A stretch of DNA of 64,000 nucleotides. Source: Thysanoteuthis rhombus. Its lineage: Eukaryota; Mollusca; Cephalopoda; Oegopsida; Thysanoteuthidae. The stretch is taken from the NCBI GenBank assembly GCA_963457665.1, contig OY735206.1:54259984-54323983 (forward strand). The letters run 5' to 3'. Under the pieces are notes generated by a model. That model did not search any database and was not told where the DNA came from. It saw nothing but the letters and a program-made list of their open reading frames with translations. This document shows positions 1 to 9,290 of this stretch, one piece after another (the first letter of the stretch is position 1; every line of letters starts with the position of its first letter). The translations under genes were made by a program, and so were the position numbers.

Positions 1-98
1 TCGGTACAGATTTGTATCAGGGACACTGGCTGTCAACAAAGAGAATGTCTACAGACTGATGATTCGCTGGGGCTGGGGGGGGTATAAGTTCAAGCCAA
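1..98 (-). other. 3' UTR start of the NR6/Hr4 gene, cut by the window edge
   Basis: On the minus strand this follows the TAG stop at 101..99. No AATAAA-type polyadenylation signal is visible here, so the transcript end lies outside the window. Confidence 0.6.
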
Positions 99-298
99 CT
101 AAGACGTTAGCAAGAAGGGGACGTAGATCATCTTGCTCTTCAGCAGTAGAGCAGAGGCAGACTGAATCTCAGGTAACCGCAGCAACAACTCTCCAAATCG
201 GTTGGGTTCGTCAGGGTGATGGACAGCAATATACTGCTGTAATGCATTTGTATATCTATCTTGGACCCTCTCCACCTCCTTCACCGGCATTGTCTGGT
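99..298 (-). CDS. Hr4: Terminal coding exon of NR6/Hr4-type nuclear receptor (end of ligand-binding domain)
   Basis: The acceptor (pyrimidine-rich tract then CAG) lies just above 298. The exon starts with two bases that complete an Asn codon begun by the previous exon, then encodes 65 residues and TAG. The peptide begins QTMPVKEVERVQDRYTNALQ, includes HHPDEPNRFGELLLRLPEI and ends in YVPFLLTS. This is the helix 8-11 region of a nuclear receptor ligand-binding domain (residues 908-973 of the 973-residue model). FGELLLRLPEI is a widely conserved helix 10 signature. I see no acidic AF-2 core of the phi-phi-x-E-phi-phi type after it; family knowledge is that NR6 receptors lack a classical AF-2 and act mainly as repressors. 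The stop follows directly on the last helix, so the C-terminus looks complete. Confidence 0.9.
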
Positions 299-1115
299 CT
301 GTAAGAAGAAACAACAAAAATAGAGTTATTAACATCAAGGTGAGAATGGCACAGTTCTTCATGCAAGTCGACTAAATTGGCTCAAACAGTTTTTTTTCTT
401 TTCCTTTCTTTACTTTTGTTCAACCTAAGCAAGACCATTCAGATACCTCTCGCATGAAACGGTTAGTAAAAAAGGGAGTTGTCAATGCCATGAAATTTAG
501 GCCAGTAAATACAGGTTAAAAATGGTTTGTTGAAGTTGAAATTGTAAAAGTAGGAAATACTAAAACATAGCATGTTCAAAATAAAGATTAAAAAAACCCA
601 CCCCGGGATCAGGCCTTCTCACTGTGGATGAGGGGCTTTGAAAGTTGGATCCTTATAGTCAATAAGGGATAATGGAGCAGTACAATAGTTTCACACAGGA
701 CCAACTTAATGCATCCATTTAAAATGACTGTATCATTATTCAACGATATCAAATTTGCCACAAAGATATATTCTGAATATATCCATCCCCCACATCCATG
801 GAAGTATATCCTTTTACTACCCCCTGGAAAATGGCAACAGATGCTCTTATCTAATAATGATTTGTAGGTTTGCAGTCTCTGATTGTTCAGAGATGTGACC
901 CTTAGAGGAGAAAGCCTTTTGATAGATGGTAGGGTTGGATTGCCTCATGTTGACCAGTGAAAGTTTGATCCCTATTCAACCTTATCTTCACAAATGTTTA
1001 TTCATAGAGTTTTAGCTCACTCAACTTTAAGGGGGAAAAAGACACCCTTCACCCCAAAAAAGAAATTTGTTAAAAGAAAATAAATCAGTGGAATTAAAAT
1101 TTGAAGTCAACTTAC
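299..1115 (-). other. Intron between the last two coding exons
   Basis: Donor GTAAGT at 1115..1110 and acceptor AG at 300-299. It holds one dispersed repeat (596-800). I see nothing else in it. Confidence 0.85.
596..800 (+). repeat. Dispersed repeat family B, copy 1
   Basis: The segment from CACCCCGGGATCAGGCCTTC onward matches 50239-50440 in the same orientation. Shared words include GGATCA(A)GCCTTCTCA, GTCAAT(A)AGGGATAAT and a GTTTCA(C/T) followed by CCAACTT. No coding sequence or terminal inverted repeat is apparent; it may be SINE-like. Confidence 0.6.
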
Positions 1116-2100
1116 TGTGATTTAACAGCAGCACAACTTGTAAACAGACATATTCTTGTTTGGACAAATTTATATTCATAAAAGCGGCCATGACATGTGT
1201 AATTTTTTCAACGATTTCTCCAATCTCATTGGTCAGCTCTTCCAGAGTGAAGTATTTTTCAAAGTTCTTATTCAAGTATTGAGCCAGCTTTGACATGTTC
1301 CACCGGTAAAGCTCCCCAAAAGACATGTTTGTGCGTCCAGCATTGACCAGAGCCCGATGTGCTGTAGTGATGAGCAAGAGCAGCTCGTGCCATTTCTCGG
1401 TCAGAATTTGCTGGTGGATTTGCAGTGGGATCTCATTATAGAATGGCAGCTGCCGTGTCCACTTCACTAGCTTGTTGACAATGTTGTCCCCGATTTTGTA
1501 CAGTGTGTTTGACACTATGTCGTCATTGACAAGCTCGTTCAGTTTACAGGCATCAGCAATGTCCAGCAAACAGTCACATTGGATGAGTTCGTTAATAAGT
1601 CTCTCGAATTGGGGCATCGTTGAAACCGGCATCAATGACATCATCTGTGAGGGTGGTGGCTGAGTCTGTGTAGGTGGTGGCTTACCCGGTTGGGGTCGCG
1701 ACTCTATAGATTTGGAGTGGTCATTTTGATACTGAAACTGGCCTCCTTTGATTTCCTCCTGACAATGTTGTTGCTGGTTTTCTTGCTGGTGTTGTTGGAG
1801 AGGTGGTGCTGATAGTGGGAGTCTCTGTTGTTGCTGTTGTTGTTGTTGTTGTTGTTGTTGTGGCTGTTGTTGTTGTGGTTGCTGTTGAGAAAACGCTGCA
1901 ACTGGATTGTATTGGGAAACAATAGTAGTCCGTCTTGGGCTCATAACAGATGATGGGGATTCAAGAGGTATCTTCATTTGGTTCTTAATGTCAACAGGTT
2001 CGGTCTTGATGTTCATGTCCTGGTCAACACTTATCTGTGCAACTTTCTGCTTGTACAGTTTGGCCACCTGCTTCTTTCTTTTGTGTTTCTTGTACTTAAC
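1116..2100 (-). CDS. Hr4: NR6/Hr4-type receptor exon: hinge with polyQ plus first two thirds of ligand-binding domain
   Basis: Phase-0 acceptor TTGCAG above 2100 and donor A|GTAAGT below 1116; 985 bp give residues 580-907 plus the first base of Asn908. It starts VKYKKHKRKKQ, a basic stretch continuing the DNA-binding C-terminal extension and a likely nuclear localisation signal. IKTEPVD follows, a psi-K-x-E SUMO consensus at about Lys611. A hinge of about 160 residues is rich in Gln, including a nearly pure polyQ run at about 651-671. The ligand-binding domain starts near PQFERLINELIQ (about 741). The signature LVKWTRQLPFYNEIPLQIHQ (about 790-809) followed by WHELLLL is the helix 3-5 hallmark of nuclear receptors. 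The polyQ is encoded by a CAA/CAG array, so its length may vary between individuals. Confidence 0.93.
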
Positions 2101-2947
2101 CTGCAAGAAATCAAAGAAAAATTAGAATCAAGCCATCAAGTCTAAAAGAGGTATGGAATGCAATAACAGTCACTTTGCACTAATCCCCTCGGAAAGGTAT
2201 GAATCTTTCCTAGCTACGGATAAATAGTTGATCAGTTGGTTCCCTTTAGTCCCGTAAGGTAATCTATCTAAAAGAAGATTGCCTTGACAGAAAAAACCTA
2301 CAGCTTGCCAGTTGCCATAGCTAGTCCCAAGGTTTGACATGGGGTAAGCAATCCACACCATTAAAAAAGCCAAATTGCTGTAGAAAGTGCAGCAGGGTGG
2401 TTGCTGTAGGAATAAGCTAAACTAAACTAAATATCGAGTTATCGTATTAAGTACTTAGCAGGAAAGTAGCCATCTTTTGTATCACTCGGGTTTTGAAAAC
2501 TCAAAACCTGAATCAGGTTCACTGAGTTCAAATGTATTTGGATTTTGACTAAATATGCAATTAACTGCTTCTATTTTTGTATTTCATTATTTTCTTATAG
2601 AATTTCATGCTAAGAACAAGGTAGTATTATTAGTATCATTATACAGCTTTGGGGACAAGTATCCTCAAACAGAAAATGGCACACTACTCATTCAAAACAC
2701 AACCATCTTTTCTTTGGTTGATCATACGTATCGTTATCCTAAGTAGACTACAATTTTATAAGGTGCTCTTGTGATGAGATGACATTCTTTTTTTTTTTTT
2801 AATATGCAAATTTTAAAATTATCTTGTAAGTGTGGCTAGATCTGCTAATGAATTCTTCATTTGAAAGTAGTTGAGAGTTGTGCACAGATAACAACCTGAT
2901 AGAATTTAGCATTACAAAAAAGATGCATCAGAGAATTAAAATCTCAC
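2101..2947 (-). other. Intron, no recognisable element
   Basis: Donor GTGAGA at 2947..2942 and acceptor CAG at 2103..2101. It is AT-rich with one poly-T run near 2789-2800. No gene or mobile element is visible. Confidence 0.85.
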
Positions 2948-3009
2948 CTTATAGAGATTATAAACTGCACCAGAGTTTCGTCCTCCAGGCATTCTGTCTT
3001 CTCGTACAG
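2948..3009 (-). CDS. Hr4: 62-bp micro-exon of NR6/Hr4 receptor (DNA-binding C-terminal extension)
   Basis: The acceptor CCCTCAG precedes 3009 and the donor AAG|GTGAG follows 2948. Two bases complete an Ala codon started by the previous exon, then 20 codons read V plus REDRMPGGRNSGAVYNLYK (residues 560-579). The REDRMPGGRN core is a hallmark of the C-terminal extension next to the zinc fingers in Hr4-like and related receptors that bind an extended half-site of the TCAAGGTCA type; a Gly-Gly-Arg makes minor-groove contacts in those families (established knowledge). It is too short to be found by ORF length; phase and homology on both sides support it. Skipping it would shift the frame and remove the ligand-binding domain. 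Confidence 0.92.
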
Positions 3010-3477
3010 CTGAGGGGGAGATAAAAAAAAGAGAGTCTTAACCATCTTGAAGGAATACTCAGAACAATCAGCCAAAGATAGAAAAAAAACTATAATACAT
3101 GAGATGGCAATTACATTTGGTGAAGATAGGATGTTGAAAACTGAGGAATTGTGACTAATGTATAAAAAATAGTACAAAAATAAGTAGAAAAGTGTTGAAG
3201 TGTTTCTCACAACATCCCTCTATATTAATCTGGATAGTACAATAGAAGCTGCAGGTCTTGAGACATTGAGAGTCAGCCTGGTTTTTACTGAGTGCTCTAG
3301 AAATACAGCCTATAGCCAAACTTGGTTTATTCAAAGAAATGCCAGTATATCATTAATAATCATTCTGTTATTCTGTTTGTTTACATGTATGGCTGTTAAT
3401 CTATTCAAAAATAATTGTATTACTTATACTTAATGAGTATGTTTGTGAATAATACAGGTTTCCCAAGTACACAAATA

Positions 3478-3996
3478 CAAGGTCTGTCCAGAAAGTATCA
3501 AGCCATTTAAGATAACCTGAGAACTGGTTGCGTGGCCTTGATGTAATTTGGCAACCAATCAGAAGGGAACTTACTACGTATGCATAAACAGAAAGTCTCC
3601 TGTAAGGCTACTGAATCAGGATGCCATTAAACGAGCTTGCGTACAATGTAACTGGCACATTCACAGTAACCCAGCAAGTCATTTTTCTCATGCAAGGTTT
3701 TATTGCAAAACATCATATCATCTACATCTCTCAACCCCACTATAGTTCAGATTTGGATTACTGCAATTTCTAGTTTTTCCCAAAGAGATTCAGGCCGTGG
3801 ATGAGATAAAATATACTGCAATGAGGAGGTTGATGGCATTCCAGAAAGATGACTTTGCAGACTGTTTTGAAAGAAGAAAGGGACAATGAGATGAGTGCAA
3901 GAGGTCCCAGGGGGAGTACTTTGAAAGGGATAAAAGTGCCATTGCCCCCTGGTAGGCCATTTTTTTTATGACTGGATACTTCACGGACAGACCTCA
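3478..3996 (+). mobile_element. Internally deleted Tc1/mariner element with both TIRs
   Basis: The left end CAAGGTCTGTCCAGAAAGTA at 3478 and the right end, whose reverse complement reads TGAGGTCTGTCCGTGAAGTA, are matching mariner-type terminal inverted repeats. Each is flanked by TA (3476-3477 and 3997-3998), the target site of this superfamily. At 519 bp it is well under half of a usual mariner (about 1.3 kb), and only C-terminal transposase sequence remains inside. Its 5' 190 bp are related to 20114-20300. It is non-autonomous and lies inside an intron of the receptor gene. Confidence 0.88.
3651..3935 (+). pseudogene. Mariner transposase C-terminal remnant, frameshifted
   Basis: Reading across frames gives WHIHSNPASHFSHARFYCKT, then PHYSSDL, a shifted FFPK, then DEIKYTAM, DDFADCFERRK and GEYFERDK. 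This order matches the end of mariner transposases (HHDNAPAH ... PPYSSDLAPCDFFLFPK ... CFE ... GEYFEGD, family knowledge). There are at least two frameshifts and two in-frame stops. The second catalytic Asp (HDN) is read here as HSN, and the third (CDF) as CNF, so the DDD catalytic set is gone. It is a dead fossil with no function expected. Confidence 0.82.
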
Positions 3997-4157
3997 TAAA
4001 TGATTAATTTCTTAGTAGGTATTGGAGATTTTACGAATGCATACAATAAAATCAGTGAAGGTTTTATATGCTGGCAAATGTGCTACATGGGTTGAAATTG
4101 GGTCCTGTTAGATTTTACAAGTATATGTAGTATGAGATGCTTAAAGGCTGAACTCAC

Positions 4158-4306
4158 CTGCAAGAACCATGCCCATCTGTAAACATTTCTTGAAACGGCA
4201 ATATTGGCAGCGATTTCGTTGCATTTTGTTGATCTCACAGTTACCGCTCGCAACACATGTGTACACCCGTTTGTTCTGAACTGTGCGTTTAAAAAAACCT
4301 TTACAT
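4158..4306 (-). CDS. Hr4: NR6/Hr4 receptor exon: second zinc finger and part of the extension
   Basis: The acceptor TTTGCAG precedes 4306 and the donor GCAG|GTGAGT follows 4158. The first base A completes a Gly codon (GG|A) and the last base G starts the Ala codon finished by the micro-exon. Between them are 49 residues (510-558), starting [20 protein letters not shown] and ending [11 protein letters not shown]. It supplies Cys510 of finger 1 and the four Cys of finger 2 (526, 532, 542, 545), with the five-residue D-box VASGN. With the previous exon the P-box is CEGCKG, the type specifying AGGTCA half-sites. From memory, [19 protein letters not shown] of insect Hr4 is closer to this [19 protein letters not shown] than vertebrate GCNF is, which argues for a protostome Hr4/NR6A2 orthologue. 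Confidence 0.95.
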
Positions 4307-5042
4307 CTGCAAAGAATCAAGGAACAAAATTGTTGGGGGTTAATCTTAACCAATCGTGAAAGGCAATACTATTTTCTTACGATCAACAATGCTTCTTCTA
4401 AATTTAACTTGCAAAGAGTTCGCAGATAGATATTGGTAAATTAATTCCATTGTTAAACACAGGAAGTGACTAAAGTTACTTTTTACCAAGCTATGACTCA
4501 GATTTATGGTTGACTTTGCGACAGATGAGCCCGAAAAAGAGATATTTTCCATCCATGATGTCATTACTACAATTGAAAACAATAAACTTTTTTTCAGCTT
4601 GAGGTCAGCAGCAGCTGTCATAGTTGACAGTTGAAATTTTGACACAAAAATGTTTTGCTCGCACCAGTAAGTTATAATCTTGACGTTTACAAAAAAATCA
4701 ACTGATAACTCAAGGAAGCAAGTAAATGAATTGATTTTGTTAGGCTTTGAAAAATTACGTAATTGTCATGCAAACACCGCATTTATAGAATTACAAATTT
4801 ATTCAGTTCAAAACTTGAGATCAGCGTCAGCTATCGTAGTTGACAATTTAAATTTTCTCACAAAAATGCTTTGCATGAACCAATAAGTTATGATCTTGAA
4901 GTTTACAAAAAATAAACTAGAAACTTGAGAGAGCAAATAAATGAATTGATTCTGCTAGGTTTATTCTTGAAAATCTGTAATCGTCACACACACACACACA
5001 CAAAATTTGTAGAATTGTAAATTTATCCCAATCAAAACTTAC
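4307..5042 (-). other. Intron splitting zinc finger 1
   Basis: Donor GTAAGT at 5042..5037 and acceptor at 4308-4307. The intron falls inside the Gly codon of the P-box, between CE(G) and CKG, a position common in nuclear receptor genes. More than half of it is the tandem duplication at 4598-5040. Confidence 0.9.
4598..5040 (+). repeat. Tandem duplication, about 216-bp period, abutting the splice donor
   Basis: CTTGAGGTCAGCAGCAGCTG at 4598 recurs as CTTGAGATCAGCGTCAGCTA at 4814, and the following 200 bp stay alignable (AAAAATG.TTTGC, AAGTTAT.ATCTTGA, AAATGAATTGATT). A third start, CAAAACTT, sits at 5033 where the exon begins. The second copy carries a short (CA)n insert at about 4985-5002. 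Confidence 0.75.
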
Positions 5043-5984
5043 CCCTCACATGTGATGATACCATAATGCAAACCCGTAGCTCGATCATTGCAAATGGCGC
5101 ATATCATTGGTTCCTCATTATCACTATCAGCGTCCATCCCCTTAATGTCATTGTCTAACATTGAATTGCAAGGCTTGTCATCGATACAATACACTTCTGA
5201 CTCCTTGTTCAACTGCACAGAATTATGGTAATACATACTGGAGGGGGTGCTGTTGTTGTTATTGTTGTGGTGGTGGTGGTTGCTAGCAACATTACTCGAG
5301 TTGTTACTGTGGTAATGGTGGTGGTGGTGATGGTGTTGGTGACTATTGGTAGCACCGCTGCTGTTCACTCCACTGCTGTTATTGTTGTTACCAGTATTAT
5401 TATTACCATTGCTGGGTCCATTTTCATTTCCATTAGGGGCAGAGGTGCCACCCGTGGGAGCCACAGTGGTCATACACATATAATTGGGGAGGTTGCCACC
5501 CGAGTTGACAACCCATGGTTTTTTAGCCTCTGATACCCGCTGCTCGAATTCCTTATGTGAAGGGTTGATATAGGGATATTGGCAGATCTGGTATGCACCA
5601 GGCCTTGGTATTAATGCCTGGTTGGATACGTTTGGGGAAGAGTTTGGCACAGCAATTTGCTGTGTTTGGGGCGGGGGTTGCGTGTGTTGTGGCTGTATGC
5701 ACTCACCCCCAATTTGGTGTGGCTGTTCGAGGACAAAGTTGATGTGGGACATTTCAGCAACACCACTATTGCTGCTGCTGTTTGAGTTAAGAAAAGCTGG
5801 CATTGTGTGGACTGTAGGTGTTGCAACGGTGGTCATCACCGGGATCATATTTACAGTGGTCATATTTTCTCCCATCGACTGCTCACCAATAATCTGAGAG
5901 TGCCATACAAATCCAGGGGGAAAACCAACGTAGGCAACCCCAAATGGCATGTTCACCGGGCCATTACTATTATTATTATTATTG

Positions 5985-6016
<32 letters not shown>

Positions 6017-6568
6017 GTTGTTGTTGTTACCGCCATTATCAGAATTTGTATTGTCTATATCACTAGCACTATGGTTATTGCAATTCATTGGAGTAGGATT
6101 GCTTGTTGCCACATTGTTAGAATTGTTATTGTGATAATGTTGGTTGTTGTTGCTATTCTTATTGTTGTTGCTGCTGCCATTGTTGGCCTCGACTTTTATC
6201 TTCATGGCAAATTCTTCAAACCTTTGCTTGTCAGCAAAGTTGGAGGTTTTATCTCCCGGGACTGTTGACGGTTGAGAATCAATAGACCTCGTCTTGGAGT
6301 TGTCTTCTGTGATGGGCATAAGGTTGTGGGGAGAGTTTGAGCTCTCAACGCTAGCATCACTAAACTGGTCATTGTCTGAGACATAACCAGAACTCTCGCT
6401 GCCCATGCTGCGTCGACTCTCATTGCTCACACAGGAATCTGTATCACAGCCAACCAGGTCAAGGATCCGCTTCCGTTTTAATTTCAAGTCACGGTAGAGA
6501 CTGACACCAGAGTTATCCATGTTGTAAAACGGTCGTTTGAAAGTGGAAGACTGCGCAGCTGCAGCCAT
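5043..6568 (-). CDS. Hr4: NR6/Hr4-type nuclear receptor: N-terminal domain and first zinc finger
   Basis: The largest exon encodes residues 1-508 plus two bases of Gly509. The acceptor CTCATTTCAG is followed directly by ATG at 6568, giving MAAAAQSSTFKRPFYNMDNS. That ATG may be the start, or an internal Met if the exon at 58611-58694 is used. Features in order: SLYRDLKLKRKRI (about 23-35), a conserved-looking motif with a basic nuclear localisation signal; a Ser-rich acidic stretch; IKVEA, a SUMO consensus at about Lys125; a polyAsn region (about 181-200) encoded by an ATT/GTT array; Gln/Pro-rich sequence; a His-rich stretch (about 410-434); an acidic linker; then C490, C493 and C507 of zinc finger 1 in CAICNDRATGLHYGIITCEG. 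The product should be a nuclear DNA-binding repressor; in Drosophila, Hr4 acts in the ecdysone cascade and growth timing (established for that species, not shown here). Full product 973 aa, or 1001 with the extra exon. Confidence 0.95.
5225..5440 (+). repeat. Low-complexity region inside the coding exon (His/Asn codons)
   Basis: On the plus strand this is a TGTTGTTGT / GGTGGTGGT mixture; on the coding strand it gives alternating His- and Asn-rich runs (about residues 380-450 of the receptor). Long open frames on the opposite strand here are artefacts of the composition. Confidence 0.8.
5960..6030 (+). repeat. Coding (ATT)n/(GTT)n array giving polyAsn
   Basis: Near-pure trinucleotide array within the receptor exon, read as AAT/AAC Asn codons with one Thr interruption (about residues 181-200). 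Confidence 0.85.
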
Positions 6569-6689
6569 CTGAAATGAGAAAGAAACCAAAAGAAAATATA
6601 ATAATAGTATCAACAGTTAAGAGGTTATAAATAATGTTCATGATGAGAACAATAATAGCAGATATGTATCGTTTTGTCAAAGCCATGGT

Positions 6690-7600
6690 TGTCTCCTCCT
6701 TGCTAAAACAACCATGTTCCTATCATGTCTTTCACAAGAATTTTTTTCATTTTACCCCAACAGAAAAATATTATATTAACAGCTAATGACATGAGTGTGT
6801 TAAAAAAATGTATCATAATGTAAAAGTAACTATTCATCTGCAAGATAGTTTGTTTTTTTTATATATTTATTCATTTTGTCAAAAGATTTTTTTAAATACA
6901 CTATTTTTCTTTCAGCCCCACCCCATCACCCAAAAGAAATCTACCTTTTTCTTTTTTTTTTTTTCTTATTGATTCTGCATACGGAAACCCTAACAAATAT
7001 TTTTTCAGAATTTTTTTTCAATTAAGATCCTTGCAAATGGATGAAAATCAACCAAAAAACAAAAACCAGCAATAAAAATTCTGGTTCTTCTAGTGTCCAA
7101 TGTCATCAAGACAAGAACCATTATTCATTATATTTAACAAAAAAACAAACTAAAATGAAATAAAAGTCAATTGCAGTGGTCAAGGCTTCTCTTTAAACAA
7201 AACATATGCTTAAAAAGTTAGCAATTTATTGTAATTAAACAAAAAGCCCAAACTGAGTCAAAAATAAAAAAATAGTAAAAAAAAAAAAAACAAAATGTAA
7301 AAAAATTAATTTCTTTAAAGTTAAAAATGTGAAAGAAAAAAAAAAGAAAAAAGAATTTCAATTAAAGAAGGGAAAATGAAAAATGATCCAGTCAGAATTA
7401 CCATTGCAAATGATTATCAGGAGTCTCATTAATTCTTCCGAGCCACTGTATTAAGGTTAGTCGATTAAGGTTTTGTGCAGCTGGGAGGGAAAAAAATAAA
7501 AATAATTGATGAACGGACAATGAAAAATTAAATTTTTCAAATATAGGTTCACAATTTTCTATCCCAAACCTTGTATGGCATAGGCCATTTAAAAAGATAA
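6690..7600. other. Intronic A/T homopolymer-rich stretch
   Basis: Many short A and T runs, such as 6949-6963 and 7276-7290. No repeat family or coding signal is recognised. Confidence 0.5.
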
Positions 7601-7643
7601 AATAACTACCAAGCCTTTTAGAACAAAGCAGAAGTAAATCTGA

Positions 7644-7676
7644 TGACCTTGATTGACAGTAGGTCACATTAGGTCA
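7644..7676 (+). promoter_or_regulatory. Cluster of nuclear-receptor half-sites: TGACCTTGA plus a DR4
   Basis: TGACCTTGA at 7644-7652 is the reverse complement of TCAAGGTCA, the extended half-site bound by FTZ-F1, Hr4/NR6, ERR-like and related receptors (established). Eight bases on, AGGTCA at 7661-7666 and AGGTCA at 7671-7676 are exact, separated by CATT, forming a direct repeat with spacing 4. It lies about 1.1 kb upstream of the main exon of a nuclear receptor gene. Enhancer function is inferred only. Confidence 0.4.
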
Positions 7677-8289
7677 TGTTTGGTACCAAATATGAACTTT
7701 GGTAAGCAGACGATATCCATGAAAAAAAAAAGTTCGGTTTTCAGAGCTTTTCAGCTTCCAAAATTGAGGATAAGAGATAATGCACCTTTATATTCTTATA
7801 GGTATTTCTTTTTAAAAGATTTTTTCTGCTTTGAATATTTGCCATCCGAGTAAAAAAAAAACAGAACAATACATTGTCACTAATAACAAGAAATCATCCG
7901 AAATATGATAAAAAAAATATCGTAAATAAACAGTCAGATGTCACCCTGGTCGTAAATGACTTTTAATGAAATTATTTAAAATCAAATTCAATTCTTGTCT
8001 CAACAGATGACCGGTCTTGCCTAGCCTGCCAAGATATTTATCTCCCCATTGACCTGTTACATTCTTATGAGCCAACAGTGACAACAACTAAAGGATTAAA
8101 AAAAAATAATAATTGTACAGGTGTGTCTTCTGGTTTTAATTGATTAGTATACCTGAAATTATCATTCAAGAATGATTCATTCACAGGGGTCCCAAAAATC
8201 AGGAAAAGCTTTCAAAATCAAATTTATTCAGCTCATAATGTCATTCACATTTCCCTTACTTTGGAATTTTAAAAATTCATCAATTTTAT

Positions 8290-8300
8290 TTATATATATA

Positions 8301-8388
<88 letters not shown>
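8290..8388. repeat. (AT)n microsatellite
   Basis: About 100 bp of almost pure AT dinucleotide with one phase slip near 8308. No SINE body is evident beside it. Confidence 0.95.
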
Positions 8389-8391
<3 letters not shown>

Positions 8392-8999
8392 TTTGTATAA
8401 AAGTTATCAAATAAAATTTGGTTAACCCCCTTTTCCCTGACTTTTTGGAACACCTTAGAACTAATACTTTTATGGTGCATCAATATGCCATATACGAAGT
8501 AGTAGTACTAATAGTAATACATATGTATTTATCTAATGGTGCGCGGCTTTGCTACCTTCTTCCCTACCATAACCTAAAATAAATAAATAAATAAAAAACG
8601 TGTTAAAGATCCGACGCACGTGTCTCCAGCGACCGACCTCTTTTCACAATCCACATCAATTCCTCCTCACGTGCCCCTGGGTTCAGATACTTTTCTTATA
8701 CCCCCCCCCCTGAACTGAGATTTGATCGGCAATAAAGAAGACCGATTTTTAACAGGACAGCGGGAAAGAAAATTGATGTCGAGAATGAGAATCATCGAGT
8801 TATAAAAATAAATGGAAAATACTTTTAAAAACAAGGGGAGGAGGGAGGAGAAACGTGTCCGTGTGTGTGTGTGAGCGTGTGTGTGCGTATGCGTATGTGT
8901 GTGACTTCAACAGGGCAGTGGCGTAGCATACACAAAGTCTCTAGCAGCTAGCGCCGAATTCGGCTAAAATCAAAGTGTAGTATTTGTTCGTTGACGCCC

Positions 9000-9290
9000 T
9001 CGAATAGAGAAGTTGATCATTGACCGGGATTGTCCCCCATGCCGAAATCACTGACCAACATGCTCAGGCTCGTCCCGAGGGCATCAACAGGATCTGTCCT
9101 GTGAACCAAGTCAAGACTACCCTCATGACTTTGCAAAATCATGCGCGAAGACATAGGGATTATGACACTGCAAGATTCGTCGTGTGAACATCGTCCAGCT
9201 TGTCCTGACGTCCTTGCGAAATCATGCGCACCCTGTACCCGCACGTTTTCGAACGTTTGGGATCCCACTTTAATCCGACTTCGTGTCATA
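9000..9290. other. GC-richer patch of unknown origin
   Basis: Composition and CpG content are clearly above the surroundings. A 90-codon open frame spans it on the minus strand, and AAATCATGCGC occurs twice (about 9135 and 9217). I recognise no domain. It may be a fragment of a mobile element or an old gene-derived insertion. Confidence 0.3.

Larger units (their letters stand above)
3010..4157 (-). other. Intron carrying a mariner insertion
   Basis: Donor GTGAGT at 4157..4152 and acceptor CAG at 3012..3010. A deleted mariner fills 3478-3996. The rest is AT-rich sequence without recognisable content. Confidence 0.85.

Noticed and set aside
4346-4886. Open frames on both strands in the intron within the zinc-finger region
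   Set aside because: They cover a non-coding tandem duplication and are not preserved between its two copies.
5225-6268. Long plus-strand open frames rich in Val, Ile and Leu
   Set aside because: They are the antisense of polyAsn and polyHis codons of the receptor exon and have no domain or splice context.
6569-6613. Hydrophobic start MILLLYFLLVSFSF in front of MAAAAQ, resembling a signal peptide
   Set aside because: It is the polypyrimidine tract and CAG acceptor of the intron read through; a nuclear receptor has no signal peptide.
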